DNA of 18,464 bases from Larix sibirica (Eukaryota; Streptophyta; Pinopsida; Pinales; Pinaceae), in assembly GCA_004151065.3 (NCBI GenBank), contig NWUY0300092765.1:1-18464 (forward strand), given 5' to 3'. Positions 8,063 to 17,093 of the stretch are shown here, piece after piece. Numbering within the stretch: position 1 is the first letter of the stretch; each line of letters opens with the position of its first letter. Under the pieces are notes generated by a model. It did no database searches, had not been told where the DNA came from, and saw only the letters and a program-made list of their open reading frames with translations. A program made the translations under genes and the position numbers.

Positions 8063-8800
8063 TAAAAAGGTTTTATTTCATCAACAACGCTAGTAATCTC
8101 ACATCGACATTAGGTCCAATAGTTCCATTAAAGAAACTATAAGATTTTCACCAATGAAACCCTCAAGTCTTCACCAATATGTGAATGGTGAGCTAAATCT
8201 CATTGTATGTTGTCCCATTGGAAAAATGTCCAAACCAATTTGTTAATGAGCTTATCATGCAGAAGTACAAATTCAAAATTTTCCTAATTTTGTTTGCAAT
8301 CAATAAACATTCTAACTAAGATTCAGTAATGATTCTCATTATAATCTATCAAATCTAATTCGGTTTGTTTCAATGCATGTATAACATGTTATTTCTCCTT
8401 TCTACCAAATTTGTTCTTCATGGTGATGTTTTCAATTTTTCAAGCATTAGAGATTACAATGGTAGTTATACATCTTGGTATCTCAATTCCACGTGCCTAA
8501 TAGGTATGTTATTTCTAAACTTCGAATTATGTTAATGTACATGAATCTTTTTCTATTTCATCAAATTCTAAAATGTTGGTAAATTGTAAAAACAAATCAA
8601 ACAAAGTTTTCAGTTTTCAATTAGCTTTACCATTTTTTCTTCAATGAGGTGAAATAGGCCTTTCTCTGTTAAATTTTATTTTTAACTTTTTTATTTTTTC
8701 TTTAATTTATTAATTGTAAATAACAAAGAAAAACAATTAATTAGTTTTATAATTTATCTTTTTTAGGTTCACATATTTTGAAGTCTCAAATTTATGAAGA
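8063..8800 (+). other. Non-coding leader before the split gag-like gene
   Basis: No frame of interest is present. TCACCAATGAAAC at 8148-8160 and TCACCAATATG at 8171-8181 repeat the motif seen at 6099-6260. The last part is strongly T-rich and ends TTTTTTAGGTTCACA (from about 8759), which could be a splice acceptor or simply low-complexity DNA, 30-40 bases before the ATG at 8801. It may be the leader of the element that carries the following gene. Confidence 0.4.
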
Positions 8801-9343
8801 ATGCCTCCAAGGAGACCTGATACTAGAATTCCTAAACCCTCTCCCAAGGTGAAGAGAAAGATTATTGAGATTACAAAAGTGTTACTAGACAGTGATACCA
8901 AAGATATGGCATAATTTTGTGTCCCTCTTATTCAACTTGCTAAACTTGATATTGAACCTATTAAACCAAAATTTAAAGACATCGATGCATCCATTGGAAT
9001 TCATATTAGTTTTCCATCTTAGGAATAAATTTTTAGGAGATTTAAGGAGGAACAATATCCTAAAGTTGTTCCTCCTAGTGACCCATCCATGATGAGCAAT
9101 GATGTTCACGTTTTTCCTAATTTTAGAAGTTCTTATTTATATAATATTGTTGTCAGGACCCTTGTTTTACCTTTCTCAATTTTCTTGAGTGGATTATCCA
9201 ACATGTTAATCATGAAACTAAGACTGTCCTTAATGATGAAGGGAAATGCATTGCATCATCCGAGCCCTCAAAATTTGAAATGTGTTGCAAGATTTATCAG
9301 CCTAATATTCACTTTACTAATGAATGGGTAGAGCATTTGATCC
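8801..9343 (+). pseudogene. Unnamed gag-like gene, N-terminal part (split by insertion)
   Basis: ATG at 8801 starts a basic N-terminus, MPPRRPDTRIPKPSPKVKRK, typical of retroelement Gag or accessory proteins. The same frame holds stops at about 8909, 9020 and 9026. It then reads KEEQYPKVVPPSDPSMM, VHVFPNFRSSYLYNIVVRTL and LPFSIFL. A shift near 9180 continues FLEWIIQHVNHETKTVLNDE and HFTNEWVEHLI up to 9343, where a foreign segment begins. The rest resumes at 11387. I do not recognise the family. The layout (basic start, globular part, charged coiled coil downstream, surrounding mobile elements) suggests an LTR-element Gag-like or extra ORF protein rather than a host gene. Decay shows it is not expressed as one protein. 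Confidence 0.55.
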
Positions 9344-10690
9344 GAACTTGGTGAGAACCGTCTCACATCAAAGTATCGATAAGGACCGTTTTTCTGGCGT
9401 TAAGTTGCAAGTGAACATAAGCATACCATAAAGTGTGCATCATCAAATCCACCACATAAAGTGTAAGGAATTCAAGCACATAATGAACACGATATGATAA
9501 TGGAGTTCACTAGTTATATTGGCTACATCTCCGGGCCTACTCTAAAAAGAATGACTGATCCATTATACACGATGACAAAAAACATAAAAAGTACATCAAA
9601 TGGATCCTCTGCAGGATAGTCTCAATGGAATGCAAAATGTATACATAAACAAGTGCATCAAAAGAACCAAAGTCACACCCTCACTAGTCCCTTCACCATT
9701 GTCCTTCAGAACGATAATGTAGTCAGTCGACACTTGTATCCAAATGCAAACTAAAAGTTGAATTCTTCAACTGTCTTTGCCTCTTCGTCCAATAAGCTGG
9801 ATAAACTCGGACATATAACGCTTCATAATGTAGCTATACATGCTCTCTCAATAGCCTCCACGAGCTTCAATCCTTGAGCAAAGCCACAATCTCCAAGAAA
9901 CATATCAAACATGATCTCCAACATGCATGGAGCAAAAGGAAGTCTTTCTCAAATCAAACCTCCAAGAATGATAACCCTAACAAGAGTCGTAAACGTGAAT
10001 CCCTCTCAAATGGAACTTCAAGAATGGAGTCTCCTCATAACATCTCAAAGAGTCACTCCCCATGGAGTCCTCTCTCACAAATGGAGCTCAAAGAGGAACT
10101 CTTACTCGCTCTCCAACAAGCTCTTCATGGCCATTGTCATTTCCATCCCTTACAATACATAAAGCAAGGGTTTAAATAGTTGAAGCCACCCTTGGTAGCA
10201 TGATACATGTGAGTCCCCAAGTTTAGACTTAGTTACAACTTGTTTAGATTTTAATAACATAAGCCAAAACATGGTTCTTTCCATATTAAAAATGGGCTAA
10301 GTGGTTTCACCTTGTGTTACTCCCACTAGCCTTTCATTTGGTTGGAATTTCCATTAAAAACTTTGTTACAACCACCAAATATTATGTGAATAAAACAAAA
10401 TCCATTTTTTCTCAAAACATAACCCAAAGTTTTGGCATATTCCAAACCAAGTCAAACTCCACCATGCATATAATATCGAATTGTTGGCATATAGTTTTTA
10501 ATATGGTGGCATATGATAAATTTGTGGAAATATATTAACCACTCTCCTAAAATTTAGGAAATGGTTTTCCCCATTATATGCTCATGGGATTCGTTCCATC
10601 TCAAGCCATCTTTTTAGGATATGGTCTCCACATTTTTAGGTGTTTTTAGGTGTGTATGTTGCCACTTAATTTGGCATATATTATGGTTTT

Positions 10691-10746
10691 AATTCATTTT
10701 TTTTCTTTTTTAATTCATTTTTTTTCTTTTTTAATTCATTTTTTTT
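10691..10746 (+). repeat. 21-bp T-rich tandem repeat, 2.7 copies
   Basis: AATTCATTTTTTTTCTTTTT plus one T repeats perfectly at 10691, 10712 and 10733 (last copy partial). It lies inside the 2.0-kb insertion. Identical copies mean recent slippage. Confidence 0.9.
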
Positions 10747-10800
10747 AAATGCTTTCTCTTTAAAATATTTATAACCTTAAATTAATTCACACCTTCGACT

Positions 10801-11225
10801 TTAATGCCACATGTCATGATATTGGAGCTCAACCTTTCCACTTGTCAAATTGTTATTGGACCACATGTCAACATGTGATTGGTCCATGTCAACTGCACTT
10901 GCCACGCCACTACCATGCAAGCTACCACATCATCTGACACATGTCCTTTGCCAATTGGTCCACGTAACCTACACTTTCCACATCAGCTGCCATGCAGTCT
11001 TCCAACTCATCTTTCTGACATCATCCACTACCATGTGTCACGATATGAGTGGGCCATGTCATTGCCCATTCGGATTCCAAATCAACCATGCCAACTACCA
11101 ACCTTCCATGCGTCATAATTGGATTGGTCATATGTGTTCCATGTCATCTGCCACTATGCAACCTTATAGTCCACATGGAACCCTTCTAGTGGTGCCATGT
11201 GGCATCCTTTTGCCACTCTACACAT
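10801..11225. other. Cryptically repetitive CATGTCA / CCAC / ATTGG-rich block
   Basis: Short words recur without a fixed period: CACATGTCA, CCATGTCA, ATTGGTCC or ATTGGACC, and GCCAC or CCATGC. The block is C-rich on this strand, unlike its AT-rich surroundings, which keeps two overlapping frames open. CCAAT boxes (ATTGG on this strand) and CACATG words resemble plant promoter elements, so it may be the promoter-like part of an LTR. Function is inferred only. Confidence 0.4.
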
Positions 11226-11386
11226 AAAATAATTGTTCTGCGGAAACTTCAGAATGCAATAACTTTCTCATCCAGAGTTTGATTGAGGTGAAATGAATAC
11301 CGTTGGAATCGTCTCAGCGAGATCTCCACGATGGTACCCTTATTGATAATATATGTTGAGTTTGAAATTTTGACATTTTGCGATCC

Positions 11387-13948
11387 TCCTCAATCAACAT
11401 TTCCACAAAAGGCATGATGTCAAGAAGATTATCGATATATGGTGCAGAGGGTAAAACGTTTATGTCAATAAATCATGGCCTATATTTGATCACAAATTTG
11501 AGATTAAGATTCCCTTATGTTTATGAAATAGAAATTATGTGTAGGTTGTATGGACAACATGACTGTATCTACTTCAAAGTTGATTGGGTACCTATTGTTC
11601 AAATCATCATTACATGAGGATCAATGTAAAATTAAACTAGTATACCATCGTTTGCTTTGCAAAAAACCATAGAGAATGCACAAAAGAAAGACATTGAATT
11701 TTTACCATCTTTCGAGATGGCATCATATCTCTTGTACATAGTATGTGAAACCAACTCATTTCCTAAGTTGGGATGGAGTAGGAGTTTTTCTTGCAGCCCA
11801 GTTCATGTGTACTATCAGAATTTACGGGAAAATATGTACGAAAGGAACTATGCCTTGATTTGTGACTTATTTTTTGCTCCTCTATACCAATTATTTTTTC
11901 TACGAGGAGTTTCCAAGGCTGACAATGAAAGCCAAAACATTGATGAGGAGTATAGGCAATTGGTTCCTTGATCACAACTGTACTTATCTAAGGATATTTG
12001 GGGTGACAACTTCTCCTCACCTACTACCAAAATATGTGCCTAACTTATTAGTTGTTTCATAAATAGCTTATCAGTCTACAGTACATGAACTTAATGCTAC
12101 TCTTGAGAAAGAAAAGAAGAAAATATTCATCCCAATATAATCTTTATATTAGGAATTATGGCATGAGTAGATCGAAGAGTGATAAGCAAGAAGGTAATTT
12201 AATGTTAGAATATAGGATCCCTCAAGGACATTTTACCACACATGATCCAGAGGGATTGGTAGAAAAACATTGCAATCTAGTTGGTTTGACTTGGCCTTAT
12301 TCTCATTAACAATGGAAATATGAACAATTTTATGAAAATGTTGAATCTTGGGATGATGTTTTGGTTAGAAATAAATCAGATGAACAGAAGGTCAAGGTAG
12401 GGACAACCCAAACCTCTAAACCTCAAACAAAACAAGAAGAGGAATGTAGGCTCAAAGAGGAATAAAGGCTAAATGAAGAACAGACATTGAAAGAGGATCA
12501 AGAAAAACAGGTACTTGCTGGAGAGGAATAAAGGAAGCAACATGAAGATGCTAAAAGAAAATGGATGGGAGAAATGGTTGAACAATAAATATTATAGGAT
12601 GAGCAACAAAAATTACAGGCAAATCCGACAAAACAAAAATAGGAAGCTTTGAGAGAAGCTTAGAAAAAGAAAGAGGAAAAAGAAGCCAAAAGGAAGAGAT
12701 TAGAAGAAGAAAAGGAAAAAGAGAGAAATAAAGGTTAGAGGCAAAGAAGAAAGATGAGAAAGATGCTAAGAAAAATACTAAGAATCTTCAACAAGTAATT
12801 CTAGATGTTGACAAAAGCAATCCAAACATTGATCAATAGACACGGGACGTTAATGTGCCTACTCAAACACCTAGAGAAAAGGATAGAGGAAAATATGTTA
12901 TGTTGGAAGAAGTGATAATCCCAAGCATCATGGAGATTATTCTTCTATGGAGTAATTAGAGAATTTAGATCCTATGGATGGTGTTGTAGATCTATAACTC
13001 ATTGCTTACAATAATATACATAAAACAATTATAAAATAAGTGCACAGAAAGAGAAAAAATAATGTAGAAAAATTCATTACTTGCACTGCAAAAGAATAAG
13101 TTATGGATATTGAAAGTGCCAAAATCACAAACACGTTAAATGTCAACCACCCATCACATAAGTTGCAATATATAAGTCTCAAACAAAAATTGAGGATGTA
13201 GGTAAACTACAAGGCAAACAAAATGTTTTACTGGAAAATCAAGTTCAATATTATAAATCTACACAAGCCTTAGTTTCTTGTTTTATGGAATATGCTTTGG
13301 AAGAGAACAAGTCTAATTCATAGATCGCTAAGGATTTTTATGTTAAATTTTTTAAATTGCAAGTTACAAATCTCCATATTGTATAAAGAAAATATAAGAT
13401 GGAAAGAGGTAAAAGAGAAAACAAAAGAACAAATAAGTTTTATTAAGCAAGTTGAGAATCATAGAAAAAATGAAGCTCATAACATAAGGATTCTAAATGA
13501 AGTAGAAATTCATGAAATTGAACATGATGTCAACTATTGGGGAAGAATGGTACATGGTGCTCAGAGGGTAATTGAGGATGAATGGCTAAGTTGTATAAAA
13601 AAATGGGATTTTAGTGACGATACACTGTCAATTACCAACTTTTGGCCAACTTGAAAATTGTTATAAAGTTGCTCAAGTTTCCAAATCACTGGAGGACTTA
13701 CAAGGAAAACAAAAAATATAGTTACAACAAATTTCTCGTATAACAAAGAACATTTGAAGAAATTCATTTTTTATGAAGACAAAAGGGTGGCTCAAATTCT
13801 TTTTGCTTTACCAAAAGTGGACAAAAATATCCAGATATTTATGGTATCATCGCCAGATCTTAGGGCACCACTCAGGCAACGTATTTTTCCCCATTTTGAT
13901 TTAGGTAATGATTTATTTGAGAAATTGGGAGGTATGAAGAAGAGTTAG
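11387..13948 (+). pseudogene. Unnamed gag-like gene, C-terminal part
   Basis: This continues the gene that starts at 8801. Segments in order: NQHFHKRHDVKKIIDIWCRG (11393-11452); a frameshift, then KTFMSINHGLYLITN and RLYGQHDCIYFKVDW (to about 11590); QKKDIEFLPS and FPKLGWSRSF, VHVYYQNLRENMYERNYALI, FFAPLYQLFF (11684-11900); RSIGNWFLDHNCTYLRIFG and SPHLLPKYVP (11950-12050); HDPEGLVEKHCNLVGLTWPY (12241-12300). A very charged segment follows at 12385-12800, then a helical part (13200-13780) with QVENHRKNEAHNIRILNEVE and YWGRMVHGAQRVIEDEWLSC. The final frame ends with TAG at 13946-13948 inside a tandem duplication. The W/F/Y-rich blocks suggest a folded domain under past selection. No named family is recognised; a retroelement protein is my best guess. 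Confidence 0.55.
12385..12800 (+). other. Charged coiled-coil segment of the gag-like gene, stops at Gln positions
   Basis: In the frame of 12085 this part is almost entirely Glu, Lys, Gln and Arg (for example EEECRLKEE, EEQTLKEDQEKQVLAGEE, KKKEEKEAKRKRLEEEKEKE). Stops at 12463, 12529, 12586, 12595, 12640 and 12661 interrupt an otherwise unbroken frame. The sequence around them is full of CAA and CAG codons, so CAA to TAA and CAG to TAG changes explain them. An earlier TAA at 12307 (SH-stop-QW) behaves the same way. Confidence 0.6.
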
Positions 13949-14438
13949 ATAGGCAACCTAAGCATGGCTCTCCTACTTGTTAAGTTAGATAGTTATTATA
14001 ACTATTTTTATTTAAAGAATGACTGTTAGGTAGGGCTTTTTGAAAAATGGATTTTTTGAAAACACTTTTTGTAAAGACTTATTCTGTTAAGGGTAGTATT
14101 TAGAATCCAAAAGGGTGGCTCAAATTCTTTTTGCTTTACCAAAAGTAGAGAAATATATCCAGATATTTATGGTATCATCGCCAAATCTTAGGGCACCACT
14201 CAAGCAACATATTTTCCTTATTTTGATTTATGTAATAGTTTATTTGAGAAATGGGGGAGGTATGAAGAAGGTTAGATAGGCAACCTAAGCATGGTTCTCG
14301 TAGTTGTTAAGTTAGATAGTTATTATAACTATTTGTATTTAAAGAATGGCTTAGAAGTTAGGTAAGGCTTTTTGAAAGATGGATTTTTTGAAAACACTTT
14401 TTATAAAGATTGATTCTATTAAGGGTAATATTTAGAAG
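13781..14438 (+). repeat. 328-bp direct tandem duplication
   Basis: Copy 1 is 13781-14108 and copy 2 is 14109-about 14438. Both start AAAAGGGTGGCTCAAATTCT and end AAGGGTARTATTTAGAA. By eye roughly nine in ten bases agree, with a few small indels. Copy 1 holds the last codons and stop of the gag-like gene; copy 2 repeats them without an upstream gene. The divergence says the duplication is old but younger than most of the decay. Confidence 0.9.
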
Positions 14439-14699
14439 CATATTCATAAAGAGCTTATCACTGAAGAAATTTTTGTTGTATTTTTTTTATTGAAGTCTGG
14501 ATTGATCTGCTTCATTAGTGTGGAATGTGTACTAAGAAATCTGACTTGTACTAATTGGATTATTCCTTGCATATTATTTAATGAGAATGACATTTATTTC
14601 CAATTTTTATCACCCTTATGTTTTTGTTTATTTTAACATTTAGAATATATTTCTTTTCTTGCCCTTTTTTTTAAAACAAAAGATTCATTTTTCTAAAAT
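14439..14699 (+). other. Non-coding AT-rich stretch after the tandem duplication
   Basis: No protein motif. It may be the 3' untranslated remainder of the gag-like gene's element. Several T-runs are present, and no clear polyadenylation site can be assigned. Confidence 0.35.
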
Positions 14700-15525
14700 G
14701 CTTAAGGATTTTAAAGTTGGCTGTAAGGTAACCAAGCCATTAATCCAATGGGTTATTCCATTCCAAATAGAAAAGAGTTTAATTGGGCCTATTTCTTAGG
14801 TTTAGCCCTTGCTATTTACAGGGAATTTTGCCTTGCCACGACGTCTTTGACAAGGTTTGCCCCTTTTACCTCTTCTCTTTCATATAGTGGTATAATGTTT
14901 GAGTAGGCTATTAAAGGAAGCTCATAGTGTTGGGAACTTCAAAGGTATAAAAATAGCCAATGCTTGCTATTTGACTCGCCTTTTGTTTGTTGATGATGAA
15001 TTTTTTTTTGTGTGTTGGGGATTAGAGTGATATTTCCAAGATCAAAGGCATTATTGGATTGTTTTGTTTAGCTATAGGTATGAAGATCAATTTGGAAAAA
15101 TCAACTATTTCGTTCTTGGGGTTTGAGGAGATGGATAAGGAATATATAGCAACTATGCTACCATATCAACAAGATGATATGGAAAATGGAGCTAAATACC
15201 TTGGTTTTTATCTCAAAGAAAATGACTACAAAAAAATAGATTGACACATAGTTAATCACAAAAATGGAAGAAAGGTTAAATTTATGGCGTAATAGGTGGT
15301 TGTCTCAGGGATGCAAGGTGGTTCTTATTAAATTTGTGTTGGAAGCATTGTCGTCTATTGGATGCCATCATCTTGCATCCCAAAAGGGGTTCTAGAGCAA
15401 ATCATAAGGTTGTTTTTTAGATTCATATGGTCATGCGATAGGGATAAAAAAAATTTGCCTTTAGTAAAATGGAATAAATTGGCCACCCCTAAATCTCAAG
15501 GGGGTTAGTGATTTAAGAAATTCCC
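14700..15525 (+). pseudogene. LINE reverse transcriptase remnant (palm to thumb)
   Basis: The frame from 14851 reads QGLPLLPLLF (family RQGDPLSPxLF), SRLLKEAHSVGNFKGIKIAN, then CYLTRLLFVDDEFFF, with the FVDD active site at 14986-14997. After a frameshift come SKIKGIIGLFCLAIGMKINLEKST (the xGLxxNxxKS block), YLGFYLKENDYKKID, MEERLNLWRNRWLSQGCKV, and, in another frame, YWMPSSCIPKGVLEQIIRLF, RFIWSCDRD and KWNKLATPKSQGG. This is the order of the second half of plant L1-type ORF2. Upstream, 14700-14850 is only weakly similar. Homology stops near 15525, so both ends are truncated. It would have copied LINE RNA at the target site; several stops and shifts make it dead. Confidence 0.85.
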
Positions 15526-16104
15526 AATACTATGATTCAAGTGTGGAATCACTTCCTACAAGGCATCCAATTGCCTAACCAAAGGCCTTATAACCTTTCT
15601 CAGATCTAAAAATGCACACGCAACACACTTCCCATGGCAGTTATATGATGCCATGTCACCACCCCGAAGATCAATATCATACCAAATGCTAACTAACAGA
15701 GAAAACATATGTCCCAATTCACCTCCATTGGTGCTTCTCCAACAAACAAGCTCTGAAGTGACCAAATGAATCCACAAGAGAATTGGTAATTATACCTCAC
15801 AAAACTAATGCACAGGAAGACATGTCCTATATTGATTCAAATGCCCCTATATATTATTTCTCCTCGAACCTCTACTACTCATAAGCATTCCCATAATCAA
15901 GCAAGCCTTGCCAAGTAAAGCCAAAGTCTCTAAACCAATCTAAGAACCACCTTCATAAAAGGAACAATAAACATCTAGCATCTAGGAAAGGAAAGATATC
16001 TTGCCATCATCATAAGAATCCATCATGCCCACCTTAATATTGCTCCCCCTGCAACTACTTGAATGTGAATGTGTGAATGGTACGAGGAATAAGGGTGGCT
16101 TTAA
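15526..16104. other. No gene recognised; C- and A-rich non-coding stretch
   Basis: The LINE similarity ends abruptly at about 15525. The longest frame is on the minus strand (15556-15777, 73 codons) and has no motif I can place. Read on the minus strand, TTGCAGGGGGAGCA near 16040-16055 resembles a polypurine tract, and TATATAGGGG near 15850 resembles a TATA box. A minus-strand LTR-element end is therefore possible but unproven. Confidence 0.3.
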
Positions 16105-16790
16105 TGTCATGTCCTGATATTTCACCATTTTCCAATTGTTTAACATCAATCAACAAGGAGGATGACTAAGGTTGCTACTCGATACTATCATGGAATTAAA
16201 CAAGGGGTGGGGTCAACCCCGTTTTGAACCAATACACCTTTCACTAGATGGACCGTCGAATTTTCCTTTGGATATACTTGGAGGTTGCATCCTCGGAGGA
16301 TATAATAAAATTAAACAGATTAAAATCAAGAAATCATGTACCCAGTGAGGGGTGATGAGAGGTCTAATCCTACATTCCTAATATGTCAAATGACAAGCAA
16401 TGAATTACCAAAGAATGAGATCCTGTTTACTTCCATTGTGGGCAATGTCAACAAACCTTGATAAAGAGTAAGAACTTATGCTTGATTGTTCGTTATCACT
16501 CCTAATACCCACACAAAATTTATTTATGGTTTTAAATCAAAGTTAATTATACCTCTGTGTGACATACCTACCACTCCTAAATATGATCACGTGATGTGAT
16601 TGAAACGTCGAGTTGACAAAAAAAATCCTAATGCAACTTTCCATATACATGAAACAATGTTTAAAGATATGTTACAGATTACAACCTCTTAGAGCTAGAT
16701 GAAATTTCATTCACTCCACCTATATAGCCTTCCACTAGCCATGCCCATTAAGAACAAAAACAAAACTACGTTAATACAAGTCTGTCGGTA
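16105..16790 (+). other. Possible LTR starting TGTCATGTCCTGATATTTC
   Basis: TGTCATGTCCTGATATTTC at 16105 looks like the start of plant gypsy LTRs, which begin TG and often read TGTCATG near the edge. The stretch is non-coding, with a TATATAG at about 16720 and no frame of interest. The 3' edge and any target duplication could not be found. Confidence is low because the second LTR is not in view. Confidence 0.25.
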
Positions 16791-17093
16791 GGGTTTCATG
16801 GCAGTAGGGATTCATGGAGGCTAAGAGCCTGCGAACTCTGGTGTTCCTGCACACCAACTATATGGTGGTTCCATAGCTCTTGATTACGCTCTTTTCTATT
16901 TTTTCCACTACATGGGATATTTCTTGGTACTATAGGAGCTCTAAACTAGTGTCATATTAACTTATTGAAGTTGGTTTTTTTTTACATTTGTGCAGGACTT
17001 GACATCTCTTGCGTCATTCCTTTTTTTTTCTTATGAGGTTCTCTGCTCCTGAAGCTTTACATACATCTCTTCTTATGGTCCATTGCTTTAGGT

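Larger units (their letters stand above)
9344..11381. mobile_element. 2.0-kb insertion splitting the gag-like gene, LTR-like, class unresolved
   Basis: The gag-like reading stops at ...TTGATCC (9343) and resumes after GATCC at 11382-11386. Removing the segment with one GATCC copy keeps the same frame open for about 20 further codons. A 5-bp target duplication fits LTR elements, and no transposase is encoded, so a solo LTR or non-autonomous element is likely. The segment's ends are not clean: a TGAGAACC start at 9352 and a TTGACA end at 11375 would be TG..CA termini, but they lie 8 and 6 bases inside. GTGAGAACCGTCTCAC at 9351-9366 is a perfect 6-bp-arm hairpin at the left edge. The frames at 9874-10179 and 10850-11227 are compositional and lack motifs. 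Confidence 0.5.

Noticed and set aside
9874-10179. 101-codon + frame rich in Ser, Lys and His
   Set aside because: A second + frame (9911-10162) is equally open over the same bases. The region has repeated CTCAAATGGA and CAAGAATGG words, so openness is compositional. No domain is visible.
10850-11227. 125-codon + frame rich in His, Cys and Thr
   Set aside because: Two overlapping frames are open because the block is C-rich and word-repetitive. The protein has no recognisable pattern.
9360-11350. Terminal inverted repeats of a DNA transposon
   Set aside because: The inverted match around TATCRATAAGG is short, imperfect and 30 or more bases inside the edges. No transposase is present, so it is mentioned only as a possibility.
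9344-11381. Helitron reading of the 2.0-kb insertion
   Set aside because: A hairpin sits at the left edge, but no CTRR end follows it on the minus strand and no TC start is seen at the other end. The likely GATCC duplication also argues against it.
15556-15777. Minus-strand 73-codon frame
   Set aside because: It opens in a region without coding signs on either strand and shows no family motif. Kept only as part of an unknown stretch.
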